A stretch of DNA of 64,000 nt from Amycolatopsis sp. NBC_01480 (GTDB lineage: Bacteria; Actinomycetota; Actinomycetes; Mycobacteriales; Pseudonocardiaceae): assembly GCF_036227205.1 (NCBI RefSeq), contig NZ_CP109442.1:7626001-7690000 (forward strand), written 5' to 3'. The stretch's first letter is position 1, and every line of letters begins with the position of its first letter. The notes below the pieces were generated by a model. That model did not search any database. It was given only the letters and a program-made list of their open reading frames with translations, and was not told the origin of the DNA. The position numbers were made by a program, and so were the translations under genes. Shown here piece by piece: positions 30,469 to 40,120 of this stretch.

Positions 30469-33400
30469 ATGCGGTCAGCGCGGTACTCAGCAGCCCGGCG
30501 CAGCAGCAGAAGTCGTTGGGGGACAGTCGCGCTTTGCGTCGCCCTCAGCGTCGCGGGATCCGTCGCCGGTGCGGCGAGCGCGAGCGCGGCCACGCCGTCC
30601 GCCTCGCTGCCGGGGCCGGGCACCGATCTGACGAAACTGGTCAATCCGTTCATCGGGACCGAGAACGAGGGGCTGGACTTCCCGGCCGCGGGCGCGCCGT
30701 TCGGCCTGGTGCAGGAGAGCCCGCTGATGAAAACGTCCGGGGGCACCGGGTGTGACACGGAGTCCGCCGGCACCGTCATGGGTTTCAGCCAGACGACGAT
30801 CAACGGCTGCCGCTTCAACTACCTGCCGATGATGCCCACCACCGGCGCGGTGACCTCGACCGACCCGGCGCAGTACGCCTCGGCCTTCAGCCATGCCAAC
30901 GAAACGGCCGGCCCGGACTACTACCGGACGGAACTCGACAAGTACGGCGTGAGCGTCGGGCTGACAGCGACCGCGCGGACCGGCTGGCAGCAGTACACCT
31001 TCCCGCGGACGAGCCAGGCGAACGTGCTGTTCAACGCCGGCGCCGGCGTCACCGATTCCGAGATCCACGTCGTCGGCGACCGGACCGTGGAGGGCTGGGT
31101 CGAGGATTCGAAGAAGACCTATTTCGTCGCGCAGCTGAGCCGGCCGTTCGCGTCGTACGGCACCTGGAAGGGCGCCGATCGGACGCCGGGGTCCCGGGAC
31201 TCGGCGGCCAAGGGCGCCAACGGGGCCTGGCTCACGTTCGACACAACTCAGAACGACGCTCCCGTTGTCGCGAAGGTGGGGCTCTCCTTCACCGGGCTCG
31301 ACGGCGCCCAGAAGAACCTCGCCGCGGAGACGGGAAAACTCGGGTTCGACTTCGACGCCGCGCACCAAGCGTTGACCGATCAGTGGAACACGATGCTGCA
31401 CAAGGCCGCGATCGGCGGCGGGTCGCACGACCAGCAGGTCGCGTACTACACGGCGCTGTACCACTCGATGCTCGATCCGAACCTGATCGGTGACGTCGAC
31501 GGCCGTTACGTCGGCGCCGACAAGAAGCTCCACACGGCCCGCGATTACACGCCGTACAGCAACTTCTCGTTGTGGGACACCTTCCGGACGCAGAACCAGC
31601 TGCTCGAAATGCTCGTGCCGAAGGTCGCGCACGACATCGACCTGTCGCTGCTCGCGATCGCCCGGGAGGGGGGCGCGCTGCCGCGCTGGTACCTGGAGGA
31701 CCAGGAGGGCAACATCATGACCGGCGACCCGGTCACCCCGTTCCTGGTCGAGGGCTGGTCGAAGGGGCTGCTCACCGGGGCGGACGCCCAGGAGGCGTAC
31801 CGGTACCTCCGGGCGAACGCGACCGAGGTGCCGCCCGCGAGCGTCCGCGAGAACGGGCGCGCCGGCGTCGCGTATTACGCCGAGCGCGGGTACATCCCGT
31901 ACGGCCTCAACATCAAGCCGAACGCCGATTGCTCGGGCGGGACCGGCGGAAACTGCTGCCCGACCAAGAGCAACGACAACGACTGTTACTACGGCACATC
32001 GTCCACATTGGAGTATGCGGCCGCCGACGCTTCGCTGGCGCTGATGGCGAAGGGCCTCGGCCACGCGTCCGACGCCGCGATGTTCGCCAAGCGCGGCCAG
32101 TCGTACCAGAACATCTTCGACACGCAGACTCAGCAGTTCCGGCCCCGGACCGCGTCCGACGGCACCTGGCTGACGCCGTACGACCCGGTCACCAGCGACC
32201 ACGCGTTCCACGAGCAGAACGCGAGCCAGTACCAGTGGCTGGTGCCGCAGGACCCGGCCGGGCTGGTCGGCCTGCTGGGCGGCAGCGACAAGACCACCGC
32301 CCGGCTGAACGATTTCTTCGCCTACAACGATCTTCTCACCGATCCGGTGGGCACCGCTCGCAAGACCTGGGTCAGCGATCCGTACAACTACTACGACTCC
32401 ACCAAGTACAACCCGAACAACGAGCCGAACCTCGTCGCGCCGTACCTCTACGCGTGGACCGGGCAGCCCGGCAACACCGCGACCGTGGTGAAGGCGCAGG
32501 AGACGGTGTTCACGAACACGCCCGGCGGGATCCCCGGCAACGACGACATGGGGGAGATGTCGTCCTGGTACGTGATGTCGTCGCTGGGCCTCTACCCCAC
32601 GGCTAGCGGGGCGAACTTCGACGTCCTGACCACTCCGCAGTTCCCGGCCGCCCGGGTGCAGATCGGTGATTACGGGTGGACGCAGGGCGGGACCCTGACG
32701 ATCTCCGCGCCGGGCACCAGCATGAGCAACCGTTACGTCGCTTCGGCTGCGGTGAACGGCCGGGCTTGGGGCAAGGCGTGGGTCGGCCAGTCCGACATCG
32801 CGCACGGCGGCCGGATCGATTACGCGCTGAGCGCCAAGCCCACCGCCTGGGCGACGTCCGCTAAGGACGCACCGCCGTCGATCGACACGGTGCCGAACCC
32901 GCAGCATCAGCTGAGTGCCGACGTCGGCCCGGACCAGGTCGTCATGACCGGGCGGCAGTCGCAGGTCGATCTGACGCTGCTGGCGACGGCCCCGCGCACA
33001 GCACGGATTTCGGTGACCGCTGCGGCGCCTGCGGGATGGTCGGCTGCCCCGTCTGCTCAGACGACCACCGTGACTTCGAACGGCCTACCGGCTCAGGCGA
33101 ACCTGAAGGTGCGGATCACAGCGCCGCCTGGGATGACGGCGGGCACCTACCCGGTGTCCGTCACCGCTTCGCTGCCCGGTGCTGCGGCGGTTCGTAAGAC
33201 CGTGACCGTTGTCGTCCAGCCGCCCGCGCGGTGCGCGATCCAGACGGACGCTTCGTGCGCGGTCGACCTGAACACCGCGTACAACACCGACGGCGTCGCC
33301 ACCTTGGCCGCCCCCGGTGAGGGCGACTTTGACGGCACTGGGGTGAGCTACGCGGCTGACCAGCTGCCTGCGCCGGGCCCGGTGACGCTGGGCGGCGTCA

Positions 33401-33858
33401 CGTACGAAGCGCCGTCGACGTCTGGTAGCAGCCGGAACTTCGTGAAGTCCACCGGGCAGGCGCTTGCTCTGCCGTCCGGGCACTACGGCAGCCTCCACCT
33501 CATCGGCGCTTCGGACAACGGCAGTACGGGCGCCGCGTCGGCCACCGCCGTCGTCACCTATACCGACGGCACCACCGCGACTGTTCCGCTTGAACTCACG
33601 GGGTGGACCAACAAGTCTCCGGACTTCGGCAACACGGTGGCGGTGGCGACCGCGTATCAGCTCAAAGCCGGAACCGGAAAGACCGGCACGAAGGCGTCGC
33701 TGTACGAGACGACTGTTCCGTTGGATTCGGGGAAGCAGGTCAGTTCTTTGTCCTTGACGACCCCGTCCGTCCCGGCTTGGGTGGCACCGGGATCGGGTGG
33801 GCTTGATTGGCAGCGGAACAGCGACCTGGAGATCTACGCGATGACTCTGCAGCACTGA
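30469..33858 (+). CDS. Secreted GH92 alpha-mannosidase
   Basis: 1129 residues from the ATG at 30469 (GAGG upstream); ATGs at 30430 and 30448 are also in frame. A Sec signal (GTVALCVALSVAGSVAGAAS) is followed by a GH92 catalytic module: VNPFIGTENEGLDFPAAGAP, a central (alpha/alpha)6 part with YHSMLDPN and SLWDTFRTQNQLLEM, and the family hallmark GNDDMGEMSSWYVMSSLGLY. GH92 enzymes are Ca2+-dependent exo-mannosidases acting on alpha-1,2/1,3/1,4/1,6 linkages. Residues about 830-930 form a NEW3-like domain, and the final 190 residues are an extra beta-sandwich, possibly sugar-binding. The two Cys-rich turns (CSGGTGGNCCPTKSNDNDC) are notable. The enzyme is likely used for scavenging mannose from glycoproteins or yeast mannan. 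Confidence 0.88.
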   Translation: MRSARYSAARRSSRSRWGTVALCVALSVAGSVAGAASASAATPSASLPGPGTDLTKLVNPFIGTENEGLDFPAAGAPFGLVQESPLMKTSGGTGCDTESAGTVMGFSQTTINGCRFNYLPMMPTTGAVTSTDPAQYASAFSHANETAGPDYYRTELDKYGVSVGLTATARTGWQQYTFPRTSQANVLFNAGAGVTDSEIHVVGDRTVEGWVEDSKKTYFVAQLSRPFASYGTWKGADRTPGSRDSAAKGANGAWLTFDTTQNDAPVVAKVGLSFTGLDGAQKNLAAETGKLGFDFDAAHQALTDQWNTMLHKAAIGGGSHDQQVAYYTALYHSMLDPNLIGDVDGRYVGADKKLHTARDYTPYSNFSLWDTFRTQNQLLEMLVPKVAHDIDLSLLAIAREGGALPRWYLEDQEGNIMTGDPVTPFLVEGWSKGLLTGADAQEAYRYLRANATEVPPASVRENGRAGVAYYAERGYIPYGLNIKPNADCSGGTGGNCCPTKSNDNDCYYGTSSTLEYAAADASLALMAKGLGHASDAAMFAKRGQSYQNIFDTQTQQFRPRTASDGTWLTPYDPVTSDHAFHEQNASQYQWLVPQDPAGLVGLLGGSDKTTARLNDFFAYNDLLTDPVGTARKTWVSDPYNYYDSTKYNPNNEPNLVAPYLYAWTGQPGNTATVVKAQETVFTNTPGGIPGNDDMGEMSSWYVMSSLGLYPTASGANFDVLTTPQFPAARVQIGDYGWTQGGTLTISAPGTSMSNRYVASAAVNGRAWGKAWVGQSDIAHGGRIDYALSAKPTAWATSAKDAPPSIDTVPNPQHQLSADVGPDQVVMTGRQSQVDLTLLATAPRTARISVTAAAPAGWSAAPSAQTTTVTSNGLPAQANLKVRITAPPGMTAGTYPVSVTASLPGAAAVRKTVTVVVQPPARCAIQTDASCAVDLNTAYNTDGVATLAAPGEGDFDGTGVSYAADQLPAPGPVTLGGVTYEAPSTSGSSRNFVKSTGQALALPSGHYGSLHLIGASDNGSTGAASATAVVTYTDGTTATVPLELTGWTNKSPDFGNTVAVATAYQLKAGTGKTGTKASLYETTVPLDSGKQVSSLSLTTPSVPAWVAPGSGGLDWQRNSDLEIYAMTLQH

Positions 33859-33949
33859 CTGTAACAATCACTCACAGTTAAGTTTGCGACACGTATTGCA
33901 ACCTGTATGGACGTAGCGCAAGGCAGGACTGTCGGGCGACTCTCGATCA

Positions 33950-34723
33950 ATGCCGCGGTGTCGTGCTCGTACCGAAGAGAACAAGTTGTGCCGGAACCGA
34001 GTCAAGTGTGAAGGAGATCGTTGTCACCGACATCGGGGAATGCCTGAGGCTGGTCCGGTGCACCGGAAGTCGGCTAAGCGGCGTACGACCAAGCCGTCGT
34101 CGGGACGTGCCCGGTCGGCGGGCGCGTCGCGGCCGAACGGGGCGTCAGCGAAGCCGCGGGCCGGCAGTCGTGCCTCGTCGTCGGCTGCCGAAGCGGCACG
34201 AAAGCAGAAGCGGGTGGAGGCGGCGGCCAAGATCTGCCGGGAAGTGGTTACCGATGGATGGCAGAAGACAGTCGCCGGCCGCGCCACCGACTACATCACA
34301 ACCCGCACCTGGAAGCAGGTGTTTACGCCGAGGGGTTCGCGTCTGTGCCGAGCGCTAGCGCAGATGGCCGCGGAAACCCTTGCGTACAAGAAGAAGCTGC
34401 ACAGCGCTATGGGAGCGGTCGCAGCGTGGTTGATCGCTCGTCTTGGCGGTGGCGGCGCAGCGCAGGCAGTGGCCCGGGACCTGACCGCGAGTCTGCCGCT
34501 GCCGGTGGACGCGAAGTTCGCTGCAGTGGCCCGAGGTGTTCAGCTGACGGGAATTCTGGTGTGCGTATACGGCGGCAGAGATCTCACGCACTGCCCCTGT
34601 TTCATCGATCTTGCTTTGAACGAGACGAAGGACCGGGTCAAGAAGATCCTGACCGCCGCGGTTGACGACTGGGCGAACCTGGCGCGATTCGGCGCGCCAC
34701 CGCAACCGGCAAGCACGGTGTGA
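33950..34723 (+). CDS. Hypothetical protein with N-terminal zinc-knuckle-like motif
   Basis: 257 residues. The first 28 residues hold C4, C14, C20, C25 and H28 (RCRARTEENKLCRNRVKCEG), spaced like the small zinc motifs of DUF5763-type proteins. A basic, Ser/Ala/Lys-rich linker (35-85) follows, then a helical domain of about 165 residues with an Ala/Gly-rich hydrophobic segment (GAVAAWLIARLGGGGAAQAV) and a VCVYGGRDLTHCPCFIDLAL stretch containing a Cys pair. I know no function. No clear ribosome site precedes the ATG. The region is visibly less GC-rich and has codons less typical of its neighbours, so recent acquisition is possible. No mobile-element gene is adjacent. Confidence 0.6.
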   Translation: MPRCRARTEENKLCRNRVKCEGDRCHRHRGMPEAGPVHRKSAKRRTTKPSSGRARSAGASRPNGASAKPRAGSRASSSAAEAARKQKRVEAAAKICREVVTDGWQKTVAGRATDYITTRTWKQVFTPRGSRLCRALAQMAAETLAYKKKLHSAMGAVAAWLIARLGGGGAAQAVARDLTASLPLPVDAKFAAVARGVQLTGILVCVYGGRDLTHCPCFIDLALNETKDRVKKILTAAVDDWANLARFGAPPQPASTV

Positions 34724-34863
34724 TGGCCCTCGTACTCGGGTATCCAGTCAGCGCGCACAGCCCTCACGGCACAATTCGGACACGACCCGGTCACTGAGGC
34801 AGCCCAAGCCGTAACAGCGCGACCGCCCCGCTCTACTCCTAAGGATGAGTGGGGAGGTGCGCG

Positions 34864-37800
34864 ATGAGCACCCGACTTGAGGATGCCGAAACCGACTTGC
34901 GCTGCTTCGACGGTGCCGCCGCTTTGGTGAAATTCGACCAAGCGCTCAGGAAAAACCCCAAAGACGTCCGTGCGTCGGCCGGGCGGGTGCGGGCGTTGTG
35001 GATGCTCCGGCGCTGGGACGAGGCCCGCAGCCAGCTCGCGGCACTCGACAATCGGAACGACGCCCAGGTCGCTCTCGCGCGCGGGCTGGTCGCGCTGGGG
35101 CAGCCGGACGATCCGTCGTACCTCTCGGTCGACTGCGGATCTGCCGGACGAGACGACGACGCGGCCGTCGAGGCCTTCCGGAGCGCGGTCGAGCTGGACG
35201 AGTCGTCCGGCGAAGCGCTGGCCGGGCTTGCTGCGGCCTATCGGATGTCCGGGCAGCTCGGGAAGGCCGAGGAAGTCCTGCGGGACGCGCGGCCGAGTCT
35301 GCGGTCCTCGGCGCCGGTGCTGGTGGAAAGTGCGATGGGCAAGCTGGAACGGGACGACCGGGCGGGCGCGGAGGCCGACGTCGAGCTGGCCATCGAGGAC
35401 GATCCCGGGTGCCTGCAAGCGGAATTGCTCCGGATCGAGGTAGCCCGGCAGGCCGACGACGATACCGAAAACCTCGTCGCCCGGACCGAAGCGCTGGTGA
35501 ACCGGCGGCCCGGCCCGGCGGCCGTCGTCCTCGAACTCCACGGCTGGGCGCTGCTCGAGCGGGCGGAGGCGACCAACGACCACGGGTTGCGGGAGCGGGC
35601 CGTCGAGGTGTTCGCCCGCGCCGAGCAAACCGGGCCCCTCCTGCCGGGCGTGGTCAACGGGCAGACGCTGATCCTGTTGGGCCGCAGCCGGTTCGAGGAG
35701 GCGCTGGAAGTCGTCGACGCCGCGATCGCCCGGGAGCCGACCAGTCCGCAGTTGCACCTGAGCCGCGCGGAGATCATGGCCGCCGCGGGCGAACCACCGC
35801 TGGCGCGGCTCAGCACCTACCAGCACGTACTGGAGCGGGATCCGCGCGACCTCAGCGCCCGGATCGCCACGGTGCGCGCCCTGGTCAGCCTGCGCCGGAC
35901 CGACGAGGCCAGGGAGATCGTCGCCGATCTGCGCCGGGAGCTGCCAGGCAATCGGCAGGTCGACGCGGCCGCGATGTGGCTGCGGAAACCGTGGGAGCTG
36001 CCCGAGCCGCGCACCATCGAAATGAACATCGACCGGCCGTGGGCGAGCAAGAAAGACGATCCGGAACAGGTACTGGACCTGCTCACGAACGCGGTGTGCG
36101 TGAAACTCGGGCTGGCGCGGCCGGTTGCGAGCCGGTTGCGTGAGCGCGTCGCGGAGGACGGCAAGGTGTTGCTGCAGCGCGCGTTCGAAGAGGAACAGGA
36201 GTACCTGTACGCCCGGGACCGGTTCGTGGCCAGAGCGGAACGAGCCCGGAAGGGGATCGTGTGGTGGCTGCTCGGCGTGACGCTGTTCGAGTCCGCGCTG
36301 CTGTTCGCGGCGCTCGCGATCGCCTTGCTCGGCTGGCTGGCCGGTGCGCCGTTCTCCGGCTGGCAGCCGGGTTTGGCGGCCGGTCTGCCGGTGCTGTTCC
36401 TCGCGATCGCCGTGCCGAACCGGATTCGCAAGCTTCCCGTCGACCTCGACCTCGTTCTTGCGATCCTGGGTGGTCTCGCGGTGCTGGCCGCTTCGGTCTG
36501 GCTGGGCATCCTGCGGCTCGGTCCCGGGTTCGGCATCCTGGCCGGTCTCGGGGTGACGCTGGTGGTCATCGGGACGGTGCTGGGCGGCCGCCGGCTTCGT
36601 GACCGGTTCGCGAAACCGAGTGCGCGCGCTCCGCAGCGGGCATTCGACCGGTGGCTGGACAGCATCTACGGCAACGGGTTGCTGCCGTTGGCTATCGGGG
36701 CGCGGGCCAGCCTCAAGCGCATCTACCGGACCTACCTGCCGGTGCTGGACAAGACGTCTTCCGATGCGCCGGTGGAGATCGACACACCGGCTTCGGCCGA
36801 GCTGCGGCAACTGCTCCGGCGCAGCAAAGGGAGTTTCGCGCTGGCGGGCCCGCGCGGGGTGGGCAAGTCGACCTTGCTCGACCGGTGGTGCGCGGGGCAG
36901 TTCCTGCGTGACGACGAGACGGGGCCACGGGTGCGCCGTGACCTCACCATCAAGGTGGACGCCCCGGTCGGCTACCAGTCGAAGGAATTCCTGATCCACT
37001 TGTTCGGCAAGCTGTGTGACGCCGTCGAGGAGTACGTCCCCACCCTGGAACGCTCGGAGAACCGGCCGGGCCAGCCGGCCGCGCCGCGGCTGGCCCTGCT
37101 GACGAGCGTGGGCCGCCGCGACGGCGGCGTCCGGCCCGCCGACCTGACTTCCCGGGCGAAGGAAGAGCGGGAGAATATCCGCTTTCTGCAGAGCCACACC
37201 AAGGAAGGGGAGTTCTCGCTGGGGCTCACGCCGATGACGGGCGCGAGCATCGGGTACAGGGCCAAGGGCACCGTGCGCCGGGACGACGTGCCGCTCAACC
37301 ACCCCGAGCTGGTCGGCCGGTTCCGCGACTTCCTCGGCCAGACCGCGGCACTGGTCGCGGAGCGCGGCTCCAAGGTGCTGATCGGGATCGACGAGCTGGA
37401 CCGGATCAGCGACGGCGAAGGGGCGCAACGCTTCCTGAACGAGCTGAAGGCGGTCTTCAACGTGCCCCACTGCTACTTCCTGGTGTCGGTTTCGGAGGAC
37501 GCGCTCGCGGAGTTCGAACTCGCGGCGATGGGCATGCGGACGGCGCTCGACAGCGCCTTCGACACGATCGTGCGGGTCGACTACTTTTCTTTCGAGCAGG
37601 CCAGAACGCTGCTCAACCGGCGGATCCGGGACCTGCCCGAGCAGTTCGCCGCGCTGGCGTACGTCTTCTCCGGCGGGCTCGCCCGGGAGCTGGCCCGGAC
37701 CGCGGAGACCATCGCGGGCGACTGCGACTCCGAGCAGGACCTGGCCGCGGTCACCGAGCACCTCGTGCAGCGCCAGCTCGACCGCACCACCCGCGCCGCG

Positions 37801-38289
37801 ATGGACCGGGTCAGCCGCTCGCCCGACCGCCGCGCCGGCGCGGCCCTCATCCCGTTGCTCGACGAGCGCCCGGTCGGCGACCTGACCAGCCGGATCCTGC
37901 GGGCCTACGCCGCGAGGGTGGCGGACGCCGGGCACGACCGGGCCGATCCCGAGGTGCTCGCCGCGATTCGGCTCGACGTCGTCGCGATGGTCGAGTATCT
38001 CGCCGTGGTCCAGGACATCTTCGACGGGCGGCTGGGCGAGGCCCGGATGGCCGACGGGCTGCGCCGGGGTCTCGGCGCGTTCGAGAACCTCGCCCGGGTC
38101 CGCCGTTATCTCGGCGCGAACTCCTCCGGCGCGCGGGAACTGCTGCGCGGCTTCTGCGGGGCTTGGGGCATCGCCGGAGCCACGCCGGTGCCGCAAGCGC
38201 GAATCTACGTGCTCCCGCCGCGGGCGAACGGCCACTCCCGCAGCTCGGCGCGCCTGGGACTGCACCACACGAACGGGACCCGCCCGTAG
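34864..38289 (+). CDS. TPR - membrane - P-loop NTPase protein (KAP/STAND-like)
   Basis: 1141 residues; ATG at 34864 with GGGGAGG upstream (an in-frame GTG at 34849 would include that site). Residues 1-380 form TPR-like helical repeats (EALAGLAAAYRMSGQLGKAE, HLSRAEIMAAAGEPPLARLS). About 463-578 contain roughly four membrane helices (WWLLGVTLFESALLFAALAI and following). The cytosolic ATPase has Walker A at about 662-670 (AGPRGVGKSTLLDRW) and Walker B near 840 (KVLIGIDELDRI), with a sensor-like FLVSVSEDALAEFE. The arrangement recalls KAP-type NTPases, which can couple membrane anchoring to signalling or defence, but function here is unknown. It is single, with no obvious effector gene beside it. 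Confidence 0.75.
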   Translation: MSTRLEDAETDLRCFDGAAALVKFDQALRKNPKDVRASAGRVRALWMLRRWDEARSQLAALDNRNDAQVALARGLVALGQPDDPSYLSVDCGSAGRDDDAAVEAFRSAVELDESSGEALAGLAAAYRMSGQLGKAEEVLRDARPSLRSSAPVLVESAMGKLERDDRAGAEADVELAIEDDPGCLQAELLRIEVARQADDDTENLVARTEALVNRRPGPAAVVLELHGWALLERAEATNDHGLRERAVEVFARAEQTGPLLPGVVNGQTLILLGRSRFEEALEVVDAAIAREPTSPQLHLSRAEIMAAAGEPPLARLSTYQHVLERDPRDLSARIATVRALVSLRRTDEAREIVADLRRELPGNRQVDAAAMWLRKPWELPEPRTIEMNIDRPWASKKDDPEQVLDLLTNAVCVKLGLARPVASRLRERVAEDGKVLLQRAFEEEQEYLYARDRFVARAERARKGIVWWLLGVTLFESALLFAALAIALLGWLAGAPFSGWQPGLAAGLPVLFLAIAVPNRIRKLPVDLDLVLAILGGLAVLAASVWLGILRLGPGFGILAGLGVTLVVIGTVLGGRRLRDRFAKPSARAPQRAFDRWLDSIYGNGLLPLAIGARASLKRIYRTYLPVLDKTSSDAPVEIDTPASAELRQLLRRSKGSFALAGPRGVGKSTLLDRWCAGQFLRDDETGPRVRRDLTIKVDAPVGYQSKEFLIHLFGKLCDAVEEYVPTLERSENRPGQPAAPRLALLTSVGRRDGGVRPADLTSRAKEERENIRFLQSHTKEGEFSLGLTPMTGASIGYRAKGTVRRDDVPLNHPELVGRFRDFLGQTAALVAERGSKVLIGIDELDRISDGEGAQRFLNELKAVFNVPHCYFLVSVSEDALAEFELAAMGMRTALDSAFDTIVRVDYFSFEQARTLLNRRIRDLPEQFAALAYVFSGGLARELARTAETIAGDCDSEQDLAAVTEHLVQRQLDRTTRAAMDRVSRSPDRRAGAALIPLLDERPVGDLTSRILRAYAARVADAGHDRADPEVLAAIRLDVVAMVEYLAVVQDIFDGRLGEARMADGLRRGLGAFENLARVRRYLGANSSGARELLRGFCGAWGIAGATPVPQARIYVLPPRANGHSRSSARLGLHHTNGTRP

Positions 38290-38295
38290 CCCGGG

Positions 38296-39978
38296 TCAGG
38301 GCACCATCCAGGACAGGACCGAGGTCTGGAGCCAGACCAGGAGGCAGCACAGCACGAGCAGCCCGAGGCTCCAGCCGACCACCTTGCGCAGGATGTCGCC
38401 TTCCTTTCCGGAGAGACCGACGGCGCCGGCCGCGATCGCGAGATTCTGCATGGCGTCCGCCTTCCCCTGGACGCCACCGGTGCTGTTGCCGGCGGCCATG
38501 AGCAGCGGCGAGATGCCGATCCGGTGCGCGGCCGCGGTCTGCATGGCGCCGAACAAGGCGTTGGACGAGGTGTCGGAGCCGGTGAGGGCGACGCCGAACC
38601 AGCCGAGGAAACCGGACAGCAGGGCGAAAGCGCTGCCGATGCCGGCCAGCCAGGTCCCCAGGGAGACGGCCATGCCGGAGAGGTTCATGACGTAGGACAG
38701 CGCCAGCACGCAAGCGATGGTGAGGATGGCCCAGCGGATCTGGCCGAACGCCTGGCCGAAGCAGCGCACGGCCTGCGGCAGGGGTACCCGGAGGATGAGC
38801 GCGGTGAGCATTCCGGTCAGCAGCAGCATGGTGCCCGCGGCGCCCAGCCACCCCAGGTCGTAGGTCGCCGCGCTGACCGGCTGCCCGGCCGCGGTGGCGA
38901 CGTGCAGACCGGGCCAGGGGAAGGAGACCGCCTGCCCCTGGACGAATCGCTGGACCGGGCCGTGGACGGAGACCAGTCCGAAAAGGACGGTGAGCAGCGC
39001 ATAGGGGGAGAACGCCTTGAGGACCTCGAGTCGGGAGTGCGGGGGAGGCGGCTCCTCGGGTTCGCCGGTGCCGCCTGTGGTTGTGGTGGTTCCGCCGTCA
39101 TAGGCCATCGCCAGTGAGGCCCGCTCGGAGACGGCCACCGCGGTGTGCCCGGCCGGTGCGCTCTGCCGGTTCGGCGACCAGAATCGCAGCAGCACCACCA
39201 CGGCGGCGGTCGACACCACCGCGCCGACGAGATCGGTGAGCTGGTAGGCGAAGAAGTTGGAACAGAGGTACTGGCCGGCCCCGAAACCCAGCCCGGCGGC
39301 CAGCGCGGCGGGCCAGACCTCGCGCAGGCCGCGGCGCCCGTCGAGGATCAGCAGCAGCACGAGCGGGACCAGGGCGGCGATGATCGCGGACTGGCGGCCG
39401 ACCATCATGCCGAGGTCGTGTTCGGGCAGTGCCGTCGCCTTGGCGAGCGCCTGGATGGGGTTGCCCACCGAGCCGAACGCCGCGGGCGCGGTGTTGGCGA
39501 ACGTGGCGACCACCGCCGCCTTGAGCGGTTTCAGTCCCAGGGTGAGCAGGATCAGCGAGGTGATGGCGATGGGGGTGCCGAATCCGGACAGCGATTCGAG
39601 CATCGCGCCGAAACAGTAGGCGATGAGAATGGCCTGGATTCGCTTGTCCCCGGACAGTGAGGCAAAGGTGCGTCCGATGATGTCGAAATGCCCGCTGGCG
39701 CGCTGGAGTTTGTTGATCCACACCGCGTTGAGCACGATCCAGACGATGGGGAACAGGCCGAAAGCCGCGCCCTCCAAGGCACTGTCCGCCGCTTGTCCCG
39801 CCGGCATGCGGTAGACGGTGACCGCGATGAGCAGCGCGGCGGCGAGGCCGATGAGGGCGGCCCAATGCGATTTCACCCGCAGGACACCGAGAAGGACGAG
39901 CAGGACGATGAGCGGAAGTGCGGCGACCAGGGCGGTGAGCGCCGGATTTCCCAGTGGGTCCGGTATTTGACGGTACAC
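38296..39978 (-). CDS. lldP: L-lactate permease family transporter
   Basis: 560 residues from the GTG at 39978; the sequence from there (VYRQIPDPLGNPALTALVAA) matches the normal N-terminus of the LctP/LldP family, though no clear ribosome site is visible. About 13 membrane segments. Family motifs include FGAMLESLSGFGTPIAITS, ANTAPAAFGSVGNPI and a late ALTGSDTSSNALFGAMQTAA. The carriers move L- or D-lactate and glycolate with H+. The gene lies downstream of the IclR regulator on the same strand and next to a 2-hydroxyacid oxidase operon, supporting uptake of lactate or glycolate. It ends only six bases from the end of the convergent NTPase gene. Confidence 0.88.
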   Translation of the reverse strand: MYRQIPDPLGNPALTALVAALPLIVLLVLLGVLRVKSHWAALIGLAAALLIAVTVYRMPAGQAADSALEGAAFGLFPIVWIVLNAVWINKLQRASGHFDIIGRTFASLSGDKRIQAILIAYCFGAMLESLSGFGTPIAITSLILLTLGLKPLKAAVVATFANTAPAAFGSVGNPIQALAKATALPEHDLGMMVGRQSAIIAALVPLVLLLILDGRRGLREVWPAALAAGLGFGAGQYLCSNFFAYQLTDLVGAVVSTAAVVVLLRFWSPNRQSAPAGHTAVAVSERASLAMAYDGGTTTTTGGTGEPEEPPPPHSRLEVLKAFSPYALLTVLFGLVSVHGPVQRFVQGQAVSFPWPGLHVATAAGQPVSAATYDLGWLGAAGTMLLLTGMLTALILRVPLPQAVRCFGQAFGQIRWAILTIACVLALSYVMNLSGMAVSLGTWLAGIGSAFALLSGFLGWFGVALTGSDTSSNALFGAMQTAAAHRIGISPLLMAAGNSTGGVQGKADAMQNLAIAAGAVGLSGKEGDILRKVVGWSLGLLVLCCLLVWLQTSVLSWMVP

Positions 39979-40120
39979 GGAGGAGTCTCGCTTTCTCGGT
40001 CGACGATGACCGTGGGGCAAGAACGCTTGATCCTGGTAAGGACAAGCGGCTCTGTAATTCCGTGATGTGGAAGAGTCATTCCATTGACCGGTCAAATATG
40101 GGCGCGCTTCGGGCCTGTCG

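Noticed and set aside
34849-34863. GTG start for the TPR-NTPase
   Set aside because: The strong GGGGAGG ribosome site would lie inside the coding region; the ATG at 34864 fits better.
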